A stretch of DNA of 13,086 bases from DATLXU01 sp035575515. Its GTDB lineage: Bacteria > Acidobacteriota > Blastocatellia > UBA7656. Each line of letters starts with the position of its first letter. The stretch's first letter is position 1. Positions 1 to 6,292 of the stretch are shown piece after piece. Below the pieces are notes generated by a model. The model did not search any database. It was not told where the DNA came from and saw only the letters and a list, made by a program, of their open reading frames with translations. Made by a program: the position numbers and the translations under genes. Location of the stretch: NCBI GenBank assembly GCA_035575515.1, contig DATLXU010000132.1, positions 1-13,086 on the forward strand. Direction: 5' to 3'.

Positions 1-87
1 GCGCATCTCTTTCAACTGGGCGATGAGCAATGGAATGTCATCGCCTCGTTCGTTAGTGATGGGTAAATTCTCAGCATTGTTTGACAT
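1..87 (-). CDS. Probable transposase, N-terminal fragment cut by window edge
   Basis: An open frame of 29 codons starts at the ATG at 87-85 on the minus strand and continues past base 1. It begins MSNNAENLPI and contains the stretch DDIPLLIAQLKEMR. As I remember them, transposases of an IS4/IS1634-like group begin with 'D(D/V)IPLL..QL..M' about 15-25 residues from the start, followed by a 'HGNW.GLS.G' motif that would lie outside this window. No good Shine-Dalgarno sequence precedes the ATG, which is common for transposases. If correct, the outer end of the insertion sequence and its terminal inverted repeat would lie between about 88 and 165. With only one end visible I cannot define the repeat. 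It could also be an unrelated protein start. Confidence 0.45.
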   Translation of the reverse strand, partial: MSNNAENLPITNERGDDIPLLIAQLKEMR

Positions 88-164
88 TGGCTGAGTTTAT
101 CCCATTTTGGCAAACTGCGAAAAAAATCAGCGAAACGCAAGTTATCACTTCAAGCTTGGCGGAT

Positions 165-251
165 TTATTTAGATGAATATATGTGTATGTTAAGCCCAAG
201 CTGGCATTTGCCATCCTCGCTGTAGCATAAACAGAACTCACAGCTTATCAT
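165..251 (-). CDS. Possible 28-residue Cys-rich small protein, overlapping the upstream gene
   Basis: A 28-codon frame begins at the ATG at 251-249, inside the last codons of the 82-residue basic protein, and stops with TAA at 167-165. The two frames overlap by 14 bases (the upstream stop is at 240-238), an arrangement that would allow translational coupling. The peptide starts MISCEFCLCY and has four cysteines at residues 4, 7, 9 and 16, followed by QLGLNIHIYSSK. The spacing CxxCxC-x6-C resembles small metal-binding Cys motifs, but I do not recognise a family. There is no independent ribosome binding site. It may be chance. Confidence 0.25.
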   Translation of the reverse strand: MISCEFCLCYSEDGKCQLGLNIHIYSSK

Positions 252-486
252 CGGATGCTTCTCTCGACCCTGCGTGGCCGTCGCTGATGTAATCCCACTG
301 CGCAGGCAGAGGCTGAGGGCCGGGCCGAATCCCCGCGATATCCGGGTCTTCTCCTTCAGCCCGCAAAGACGCATTTGACCTGCGCTCTTTAGCTTCGGCG
401 CGGCGAGCTTCCTTATCCTTTTGTCTCTGCTGCCGCGCTTTTTCTTTTTCACGCTTCTGAAATGTCGGTCTCGATTTTTTTGCCAC
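238..486 (-). CDS. Small highly basic conserved hypothetical protein (82 aa)
   Basis: The protein is 82 residues long. Residues 1-40 are dominated by Lys, Arg, Glu and Gln (MAKKSRPTFQKREKEKARQQ and onward), likely one long charged helix. A tail follows with EDPDIAGIRPGPQPLPAQWD. I recall similar unnamed small proteins in Acidobacteriota that begin with 'KKSRPTFQKR' and carry 'EDPDIAGIRPGPQP'. That is memory, not a search. The start codon is GTG at 486-484, supported by GAGGA eight bases upstream. The basic character and the position 80 bp downstream of an RRM gene on the same strand suggest a nucleic-acid or ribosome-associated role, but no enzymatic or binding motif is visible. Function is unknown. 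Confidence 0.75.
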   Translation of the reverse strand: MAKKSRPTFQKREKEKARQQRQKDKEARRAEAKERRSNASLRAEGEDPDIAGIRPGPQPLPAQWDYISDGHAGSREASDDKL

Positions 487-566
487 GCTATTAGTCCTCG
501 TTTCTGGTTATAGTCGAATTTTCTCTGTCTCAGTTGAATGAATAAAACACGGCTTAAACACAGGCT

Positions 567-1127
567 CTAATCGCCGTCATTGGCTTCGGAATCATCTACG
601 CGGCTGGCGAAGTTCTCTCCCATCAATTCGTCGTCGTTAAAGTCATCCTCATCGCCGCCGAAAAATTGCCCTCTGACAACTTCACGCATGGGACCCTTCG
701 GGCCGCGCCCTGACTTTGTACGGGCTTTGGTTTTGCTTCTGTCACGACGCGCCGGCGTGTCAGACCCGAATCTACGCGCCGTTTCTTCGCGGCGGCCCTC
801 CACCTTAGGCGTAATCGGGTTTTGGGTCGCGCCGGGCCCGGCGAGTGATGGTCGAAGCGGCCCATCCGCCTGTCGAGCCTCTTTGGCGCGGGCTTCTTTG
901 ACTCCGAGAGGTCTGCCCTTAAATAACTGGTTGTTGAAGCGGCGTATGGCCTCTTCGGCATGTGCGCGGTTATCGAACTCAACAAAGGCAAAGCCGCGCA
1001 GCTTCCCTGTCTCTCTATCGGTCGGTAGATAAATGTAAGAGAGCGGCCCGACTGCGGAGAAGTGCTCTCTCAACTCCGCTTCGGTTACATCGTAAGGAAG
1101 ATTTCCAACAAATAAACGAATAGGCAT
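567..1127 (-). CDS. RNA-binding protein with a single RRM domain
   Basis: This 186-residue protein has one RNA recognition motif at about residues 3-80, then a low-complexity tail. RNP2 is LFVGNL (5-10). RNP1 is RGFAFVEF (44-51), matching the consensus with aromatic residues Phe46 and Phe48 placed to stack on RNA bases. Residues 85-150 are rich in Arg, Lys, Gly and Pro, and the last 35 residues are acidic (DEDDFNDDEL). Bacterial RRM proteins of this type bind single-stranded RNA and are often linked to cold or stress responses. Here the target is unknown. The start is ATG at 1127-1125 with an AGAGGGG just upstream. The tail is longer than in the roughly 90-residue cyanobacterial Rbp proteins. 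It lies between a monooxygenase-like gene and a small basic protein gene on the same strand. Confidence 0.92.
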   Translation of the reverse strand: MPIRLFVGNLPYDVTEAELREHFSAVGPLSYIYLPTDRETGKLRGFAFVEFDNRAHAEEAIRRFNNQLFKGRPLGVKEARAKEARQADGPLRPSLAGPGATQNPITPKVEGRREETARRFGSDTPARRDRSKTKARTKSGRGPKGPMREVVRGQFFGGDEDDFNDDELMGENFASRVDDSEANDGD

Positions 1128-1211
1128 ATCCCCTCTATTTGGTTAAGGCGTCCTGAATGTCGCGACGTTGTAGAATTATTTTTCCGGCTTTCTGATGCTT
1201 AAGTATTATGC

Positions 1212-1526
1212 TCATCTTACAGTCCTCAGCATTTCAGCCGGTGAGGTTGCGACCTCAAATAGGTCTACCTTCGGGTTCCCTTCAATTACTTCTAATAATT
1301 GGCTTAATATCTCGGGATTCTGCCTGCGATTGAAAGCTTCCTCGCTCTCTTTTCCGTCCCAGAATGTAATGACCATAGCTTCGACGCGTTCCGCGGATAT
1401 GAGGGTAATCTGATCCAGAAAACCCTCCTGTTCGCGTAGCAGTGGGATAACGCCGTTCTCCATCACGCGCACAAACTTTGTGAGGGAATCGGCTTTGAGT
1501 CTTATTGTGACGTGGCGGGCAAACAT
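1212..1526 (-). CDS. Antibiotic biosynthesis monooxygenase (ABM)-like domain protein
   Basis: The protein is 104 residues, a typical length for a single ABM (dimeric alpha/beta barrel) domain. It begins MFARHVTIRLKADSLTKFVR, the first beta strand and helix. It continues with PLLREQEGFLDQITLIS, matching the 'P.l..q.GF..~.l..' pattern of the fold, and AMVITFWDGKESEEAF, matching the '~....W.s.ea...f' strand-helix segment. Family members include quinol monooxygenases and haem-degrading enzymes. No residue here picks out one reaction, so the substrate is unknown. The start is ATG at 1526-1524 with GAGGA eight bases upstream. The next gene, an RRM protein on the same strand, starts 84 bp downstream. 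Confidence 0.75.
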   Translation of the reverse strand: MFARHVTIRLKADSLTKFVRVMENGVIPLLREQEGFLDQITLISAERVEAMVITFWDGKESEEAFNRRQNPEILSQLLEVIEGNPKVDLFEVATSPAEMLRTVR

Positions 1527-1733
1527 GGCGAAGTCCTCGGTTGATCTGCTGTTAGCTTCAGACCGTCTGGTGGACTCCAGAAGTGCTGAGAAAGGAGTTA
1601 GCTAGGCTCGATTCACCTTTAAGGCTACAGCGGACGTATGGCTCTGTCAATCTAAGAAGGCCTGAAGAAGCTGTTCCGAAAATTCTAAGATGGGAACTCA
1701 TAGCCCTAGATTCTTGGCTGTTGCTTCCGCTTT

Positions 1734-1815
1734 CGACCCTAATTTAGTATACCTCTTCGCCTGGCTTATTGCTCATTGGTTAGCACAAAAGCACAAAACC
1801 GTATGATTAGGGTCG
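1734..1815. repeat. 82-bp stretch bounded by perfect 10-bp inverted repeats
   Basis: CGACCCTAAT at 1734-1743 is the exact reverse complement of ATTAGGGTCG at 1806-1815. Both outer flanks carry TTT (1731-1733 and 1816-1818), which could be a 3-bp target duplication or simple chance. The interior contains a short tandem AGCACAAAA. The arrangement could be a tiny non-autonomous transposon remnant or a binding site pair. Too little is present to decide. Confidence 0.3.
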
Positions 1816-1875
1816 TTTAACGTCATTATATGTCGTTTTGAGACGGATTAAATTATTGAGTGCCGAGCTAAATGC

Positions 1876-1901
1876 TGGTGGCCAGGCAAGGATTTGAACC
1901 C
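1876..1901 (-). pseudogene. tRNA 3'-end fragment (T arm and acceptor), minus strand
   Basis: Read on the minus strand, this ends with T-loop TTCAAAT (1898-1892), CCTTG as the 3' side of the T stem, acceptor strand CCTGGCC, discriminator A and an encoded CCA (1878-1876). The 5' T-stem strand that should be CAAGG is instead ACGGG, so only its inner G-C/G-C/G-U pairs fit and the sequence is broken there. No GGCCAGG 5' acceptor strand or anticodon arm lies at the right distance. It is therefore a 3' remnant of a tRNA of unassigned isotype. It faces, and directly abuts, the tRNA-Asp half. Confidence 0.5.
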
Positions 1902-1944
1902 GTCACGTCGGAGGTTGCGGGTTCGAATCCCGTCGACTCCGCCA
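1902..1944 (+). pseudogene. 3' half of a tRNA-Asp(GTC) gene, broken at the anticodon
   Basis: From the anticodon onward the sequence fits tRNA-Asp: GTC-A-C (anticodon and rest of its loop, 1902-1906), 3' anticodon stem GTCGG (1907-1911), variable loop, and T arm GCGGG-TTCGAAT-CCCGT (1917-1933). The acceptor 3' strand CGACTCC, discriminator G and CCA end at 1944. The missing 5' half would need acceptor GGAGTCG and anticodon stem CCGAC. Neither occurs upstream, where the sequence changes abruptly into a minus-strand tRNA fragment. U33 is also missing. Family knowledge: many tyrosine integrases recombine inside tRNA anticodon or T arms and leave a 3' copy of the tRNA at the far end of the element. 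This is probably such an att-type remnant, not a working tRNA. Confidence 0.7.
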
Positions 1945-1960
1945 TCACCCGTAATAGTGG

Positions 1961-1999
1961 AAACTTAAAGCCTCCTTCGATGGATGGCTTTAAGTTTTT
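1961..1999 (+). terminator. Hairpin behind the tRNA-Asp half, possible intrinsic terminator
   Basis: AAACTTAAAGCC (1961-1972) pairs perfectly over 12 bp with GGCTTTAAGTTT (1986-1997) around a 13-base loop. A run of T ends the 3' arm (TTTTT at 1994-1998). It begins 16 bases after the tRNA CCA, where a tRNA gene's own terminator would sit, so the original downstream flank seems preserved. The stem is AT-rich, so termination strength is uncertain. Confidence 0.55.
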
Positions 2000-2529
2000 A
2001 GCAGGACATATCTGTGTTTCCATCTGAGCAACGCGACAGTAGCTTACCGTAAATCGGCACGGTTGATTATAGTCGAAGCTTCCTGCAATCTGCTTGAGCG
2101 AAATTGCACTCACATACACGCCACTGCGTTTGATTCGTAATTTGCCTGCGCCCGGCCACCATATTGATCATTCCTATTCCCGATCTCTCAACGCAATAGT
2201 TACAGGAACGACAAGAACGAAGAATCTCCTTTCTCAATATAAAGAGACTAGCTTTGTAAAGACTGAGTGAGTAGAATTGGGCTGGATGTCAAATCTATTA
2301 TCTTCAATATATCGGTTATGGGGTTTCTTGATAACGTTGCTCAATATGAAATCTTCATGAAAGAAATCGGATGCGTTTACAGGAGGATTTCATAGATGTA
2401 TCGCAGTGACTGACGGGCCTTTGGCTGGAACTTGAGAGAGGCGCTCTCGGAAAATTGTTGGAAGCGAATCAAACGAAGGAATAGGCTGCTCTTCGACGCA
2501 AGTTGTAATCACGCAAAGTTTGCAAAGCT

Positions 2530-3234
2530 ATGGCAATTACATCTATAGATAATCTCTTGTCCGACAGGCAGATAAAGATAATGATAATAGACGACCATGA
2601 GATGGTGCGCACTGCCTTGCGCTTCCTGATAGAACGACAACCCGACCTGAAAGTCGTCTGCGAAGGCGCTGGTCGCGACACGGCCATTCCAGCAGCCGCA
2701 AAGGAGCAGCCAGATATTATTCTTCTCGATCTTGATCTTGGAAACGAAGATGGCGTCGAGCTTATTCCAGACCTTCTGGCCGCAGCCAAAAATGCCCGCA
2801 TTATAGCGTTGACCGGCGTTCAAGATTCCGAAATACATAACCGCGCCATACTTTCGGGCGCAATAGGGTTGCTGTCGAAAGAAAAGAGCGCCGACACGCT
2901 GCTTAAAGCGATATGGAAAGTCTATATGGGCGAGGCCTGGCTGGACCCGCACATAATGGCTTCAGTCTTATCTGAATTCTCGCGGCAAAAAGAGAATAGG
3001 AAAGCCGACCCGGAAACTGTCAAGATAGCCTCCCTCACGAAAAGAGAGCGCGAGATTATCAAGCTGGTTGCCGAGGGATTGCAGAACAGGCAAATAGCCG
3101 AAAGGTTAAACATAAGCATTTCGACTGTTCGCCATCACCTGACTTCAATCTTCGATAAGCTCGACATTGCGAACCGATTTGAACTCATCATTTATTCTTA
3201 CCGGCATGGCCTTGCCCTGCAGCGCGATTCCTAG
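2530..3234 (+). CDS. NarL/FixJ-family response regulator (REC + LuxR-type HTH)
   Basis: The protein is 234 residues, close to the family norm. The receiver domain covers about residues 15-135, with the acidic pair Asp21-Asp22, phospho-acceptor Asp67 (ILLDLDLG), Thr95 (IALTG) and Lys117 (LSKE). The LuxR-type helix-turn-helix is at about 168-228: LTKREREIIKLVAEG, then NRQIAERLNISISTVRHHL with the usual recognition helix. Phosphorylation should promote dimerisation and DNA binding as a transcription regulator. The PAS/PAS hybrid histidine kinase that begins 288 bp downstream on the same strand is the natural partner. The ATG at 2530 has no clear Shine-Dalgarno sequence. An internal ATG at 2581 would remove 17 residues but keep Asp21-Asp22. 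Target genes cannot be told from sequence. Confidence 0.93.
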   Translation: MAITSIDNLLSDRQIKIMIIDDHEMVRTALRFLIERQPDLKVVCEGAGRDTAIPAAAKEQPDIILLDLDLGNEDGVELIPDLLAAAKNARIIALTGVQDSEIHNRAILSGAIGLLSKEKSADTLLKAIWKVYMGEAWLDPHIMASVLSEFSRQKENRKADPETVKIASLTKREREIIKLVAEGLQNRQIAERLNISISTVRHHLTSIFDKLDIANRFELIIYSYRHGLALQRDS

Positions 3235-3522
3235 ATCGCAAAACCGGATAGGACCGCCTGCTTTCGTTGGCAATCGCAACCTGTCGCGGCACTGTAATCA
3301 GACTGTTCAACTCCGATTTTTTTCTGGTAAGATCGTCGTTCCCCTATTAACTGCACAGGTTGATAGTTGGTTAATGCAAACAAAGCAGGCTTGTCTCTAT
3401 CATTTATTCTTATAGGATTTATTCTTTTGCTCAAGACCTTCGTTAGCACCCCCGGCGGGTCGGCGCGCTCATAGCAGTTGTTAAAGACTCGAATGAATTA
3501 ACGCTCAGGTCGTGGAGGCGAT

Positions 3523-5571
3523 ATGACCGCAATGAAACTCAGCGAGGAAATCGAGTCGTTGCGTGAATTCCTTGTGAGCTTGCAACAACAGAGCGATCAG
3601 GCTAAGGCCACACCGATCTTGTTCTCGCAGCTTATCAAGCACTTAATCCAGACACTCAAAAAGCTCGAATTGACCGATGGCGAGAGCAAGTTCCGCGCGC
3701 TATTTGACTCAGAGGTAATCCCATTTATGACATGGCACAGGGATGGCAGAATCCTCGACGCCAATGATGCTTTCCTTCGGCTTGCAGGTTTTACTCACGA
3801 CGAGTTGAAGCGCGGGGAGCTTCGATGCGATAGCCTAACGCCTCCAGAATGGAATCAACGAGACAGCCTAATACAAAGTGAGATTGAAACGAAGAAAAAA
3901 TTTGGGCCTTTTGAAAAGGAATACGTTCGCCGAGATGGATCGAGAGTCCCTGTTTTGATTGGGGGTAGCGCGCTCACGAGCGAGGGCGACGTTGTTATTT
4001 CTTTCGTTCTGGATTTGAGCGAACAGAAGCGCACTCAACAGAAATTACGCGAGCAGGCCGTGCTGCTCAATAGCGCGCACGACGCGATTATGGTTCTCGA
4101 TATGCAGGACCGGGTTCTTTTCTGGAACAGCGGAGCAGAGAGGCTGTACGGCTGGAGCGCGGAGGAAGCCTACGGCAACGATTGCCGGGCTATGCAGTTC
4201 AAGAATGATCCTGCAAAGTTGGACGAAATCAAGCTTGCAATGATCGAGCAAGGCAAGTGGACAGGAGAGTTGCGCCAGGTGACCAAGCAAGGGAGAGAGA
4301 TTATCGTTCAAAGCAGCAGGACGCTAATGTACGGCGAAGATGGACAGCCTCAATCAATCCTTTCAATCAACACAGACATAACGGAACAGAAGAATCTTGA
4401 AGCTCAGTTTCTTCGCACGCAGCGAATGGAGAGCATCGGCACGCTGGCCGGAGGCATCGCACATGATTTCATCAATATCCTTTCGCCTATACTGCTTTCA
4501 ATCAGGGTTTTGAGAGATCGTTTCACAGATGAGGAAAGCCGGCGCTCGCTCGAATTGCTTCAAGAGAGCGCGGAGCGCGGCGCGGCTCTTGTCAGGCATA
4601 TACTGCAGTTCGCCAAAGGCACGGTGGGTGAGTTTATATCGTTTCAACCTCAGCATCTGCTCAAAGAAATCGTAAAGATGTTGAAAGAAACTTTGCCGAA
4701 AAAGATCGAAATAGGCTGCCGCATCGCGCGCGACCTGTGGGCCATAACAGGCGATCCTACTCAAATCCATCAGATTGTGATGAATATTTGCCTGAACGCC
4801 AGCGACGCCATGCCTTTTGGCGGCAAGCTCGTCATTAAAGCGGAGAATGTTTATCTGAATGAAAAGGGCGAGCGCGTGGAAGTCGGAGCAGCCGCAGACC
4901 GCTATGTTGCTATTTCAATAAGCGATACGGGAGTCGGCATACCGGAACAGATACGCGATAAAATCTTTGAGCCTTTCTTTACCACAAAGCCTCAAGGCAA
5001 AGGAACGGGACTCGGTCTTTCAACAGTTCTTAGAATTGTGAAAGCACATAAAGGTTTTCTGGATGTTCAAAGTGACGTGGGGAAGGGGACCCGGCTTGAT
5101 GTCTATCTGCCTGCGGCTGCTTCATCGGAAGCGCGCAGTATTATCGAGAGCCGGAATAAAATTAAATTTGGGAAAGGCGAGTCGCTCCTCGTCGTGGATG
5201 ATGAGGCGGCAATAAGAGAGGTCACAAGAAGCACCTTGGAGCTTTACGGATACCGCGTACTGACTGCGCGCAATGGCAATGAGGCAGTCAGGCTGTATGC
5301 TGCAAAGAAAAATAAAATCGCTGCTGTATTGCTCGATCTGATGATGCCGCACATGGATGGAGTTGTGACAATCCACAGATTGCGTGAAATAAATCCGCAT
5401 GTGAAGATTGTTGTAAGCACTGGAATGAAGGCGGCCCTTGACTCCTTGCAGGTCAACGGTGAGAGACTGAGTGGGTTTATTGAGAAACCATACCGCGCTG
5501 AGGAGTTGCTGCAACTGCTCAGCAAGGTTTTGAATCGCAGGTCAAAGCGTCAGGGCCTTAACTTCCGCTGA
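3523..5571 (+). CDS. Soluble hybrid histidine kinase: PAS-PAS-HisKA-HATPase-REC
   Basis: The protein is 682 residues and has no membrane segment, so it should sense an internal signal. Residues 1-50 are a helical lead-in, with PAS 1 at about 55-168 and PAS 2 at 175-290. The H-box is around His314 in GGIAHDFINIL. Usual members of this kinase class read HDFNN, so H+3 is Ile instead of Asn, while the acidic H+1 and the Asn at H+4 are kept. The ATPase domain shows N-box Asn425 (MNICLNASDAMP), G1 Asp468-x-Gly470, FEPFFTTK and G2 GKGTGLGL (492-499). A C-terminal receiver at 554-670 has Asp559-Asp560, phospho-acceptor Asp605 (VLLDLMMP), Thr633 and Lys655. The start is supported by GGAGG four bases upstream. 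The 288-bp gap after the regulator gene shows no clear terminator, so the two could be co-transcribed. A strong hairpin follows the stop. Confidence 0.95.
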   Translation: MTAMKLSEEIESLREFLVSLQQQSDQAKATPILFSQLIKHLIQTLKKLELTDGESKFRALFDSEVIPFMTWHRDGRILDANDAFLRLAGFTHDELKRGELRCDSLTPPEWNQRDSLIQSEIETKKKFGPFEKEYVRRDGSRVPVLIGGSALTSEGDVVISFVLDLSEQKRTQQKLREQAVLLNSAHDAIMVLDMQDRVLFWNSGAERLYGWSAEEAYGNDCRAMQFKNDPAKLDEIKLAMIEQGKWTGELRQVTKQGREIIVQSSRTLMYGEDGQPQSILSINTDITEQKNLEAQFLRTQRMESIGTLAGGIAHDFINILSPILLSIRVLRDRFTDEESRRSLELLQESAERGAALVRHILQFAKGTVGEFISFQPQHLLKEIVKMLKETLPKKIEIGCRIARDLWAITGDPTQIHQIVMNICLNASDAMPFGGKLVIKAENVYLNEKGERVEVGAAADRYVAISISDTGVGIPEQIRDKIFEPFFTTKPQGKGTGLGLSTVLRIVKAHKGFLDVQSDVGKGTRLDVYLPAAASSEARSIIESRNKIKFGKGESLLVVDDEAAIREVTRSTLELYGYRVLTARNGNEAVRLYAAKKNKIAAVLLDLMMPHMDGVVTIHRLREINPHVKIVVSTGMKAALDSLQVNGERLSGFIEKPYRAEELLQLLSKVLNRRSKRQGLNFR

Positions 5572-5577
5572 CAACAA

Positions 5578-5622
5578 AAAGCTCCAGCGCAGGGCATCGT
5601 AAATGCCCTGCGCTGGAGCTTT
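5578..5622. terminator. Bidirectional intrinsic terminator between convergent genes
   Basis: A perfect 20-bp GC-rich stem (5578-5597 with 5603-5622) encloses the loop CGTAA. It sits 6 bases past the kinase stop and 40 bases past the stop of the convergent minus-strand gene. A run of A (5576-5580) lies on the left and TTTCGCTT on the right, so both strands have a T-rich 3' side. It most likely ends transcription from both directions. Confidence 0.85.
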
Positions 5623-5662
5623 CGCTTCCTTAAGAAGGTCGACCTGCGACTTTGAACAGATG

Positions 5663-6292
5663 CTATTTCAACGGCGGAGCCGTGCAGGGCCAACCCGCTG
5701 GTCTTGGCTCCGGCTGGATTCTGCTTTCCACGGCGAAATAATTTCCCATCTCCCATTTAAGGAGATCTTTGGCGTGGCGTAACCAGCCTGTGTTAGGTCC
5801 GGACCAATGGTAGTAGATGTTCAAGACCTTTATCTCGCGGGTTGTAGGATAGAAAACTCCTGCCACATAAACATTCCAGTAAGGCTCATAAAAAGCCGAA
5901 GGCATGATTGTTATAGAAACCGCACGCGGCGAGATAGTGCCCGCACGTTGGGCAAGCGTTCCGCCGCAGGCCGAGAATTCATTTCTGACAGACTCGAATG
6001 CTTCGTCAACCCATTCTCCTATCGCGTCAGCAGATCCGGGATATGCAAGGATCTGGTTAATCACAGAATCCGGAACACCTTTCTTCTGCATCTTGGCTAT
6101 CTTTTTAGTCCAGTTGGCTTGCGGCTGGTCATAACCTTGAGTGTTGTAACGAATACCAAAGCGCGGCGAAAATTTGTCCGTCACAGGGCGCGGAGAACCA
6201 AGGAATTCAAATGTACCCTGCGCATTTGCTGACGCTTCGATGCACAAGAACAAAGAAAAGAAAAACGTGATTAAAGCAACTCGTTTGAGCAT
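5663..6292 (-). CDS. Secreted hypothetical protein (209 aa) with signal peptide
   Basis: Residues 1-24 form a clear signal peptide: MLKR, a hydrophobic core ALITFFFSLFLCI, and an ASANA-Q cleavage site. The mature part is about 185 residues. It contains KKGVPDSVINQILAYPGSADAIGEWVDEAF cut here as two helical stretches, two cysteines at 109 and 203 that could form a disulfide, and a strand-rich middle (AVSITIMPSAFYEP, WNVYVAGVFYP, REIKVLNIYY). A helix follows with DLLKWEMGNYFA (176-187), then PEPRPAGWPC. That helix recalls the HEMGH helix of zinc peptidases, but both histidines are replaced (Trp180, Asn184), so a working metalloprotease is unlikely. I recognise no family. The start ATG has GGAAGG about 6 bases upstream. 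It is a single-gene unit, convergent with the kinase. Confidence 0.8.
   Translation of the reverse strand: MLKRVALITFFFSLFLCIEASANAQGTFEFLGSPRPVTDKFSPRFGIRYNTQGYDQPQANWTKKIAKMQKKGVPDSVINQILAYPGSADAIGEWVDEAFESVRNEFSACGGTLAQRAGTISPRAVSITIMPSAFYEPYWNVYVAGVFYPTTREIKVLNIYYHWSGPNTGWLRHAKDLLKWEMGNYFAVESRIQPEPRPAGWPCTAPPLK

Larger units (their letters stand above)
1527..2529. other. 1-kb stretch without a protein gene; tRNA fragments and inverted repeats
   Basis: No frame here has a convincing product. The longest, on the minus strand at 1868-2119, is an artefact of reading a tRNA sequence antisense. The stretch holds a tRNA-Asp 3' half with a hairpin after it, a facing tRNA 3' end, a third tRNA-end-like sequence at 2142-2161 and a 10-bp inverted repeat pair at 1734-1815, each listed separately. 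A strong AGGAGG at 2381-2386 leads only to a five-codon frame at 2396. The segment 2165-2530 shows nothing else I can name and must carry the promoter of the response regulator gene. Confidence 0.7.

Noticed and set aside
580..1032. 150-residue plus-strand frame opposite the RRM gene
   Set aside because: It is a shadow of the RRM gene, which has clear RNP1 and RNP2 motifs on the other strand.
1876..1950. A complete tRNA on either strand across the fragments
   Set aside because: Neither strand gives a 5' acceptor strand that pairs with the 3' acceptor; the D arm and 5' anticodon stem are absent.
1868..2119. 83-residue minus-strand frame containing STGFEPATSDVTGSNP
   Set aside because: This peptide pattern is a well-known artefact of translating tRNA genes antisense; the frame covers the tRNA-Asp half and the facing tRNA end.
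2381..2413. Strong AGGAGG followed by ATG at 2396
   Set aside because: The frame stops after five codons (MYRSD); at most a relic of a lost gene start.
3187..3426. 14-base direct repeat ATCATTTATTCTTA (3187-3200 and 3399-3412) with a partial third copy
   Set aside because: One copy is inside the response regulator coding sequence; short AT-rich repeat with no further structure.
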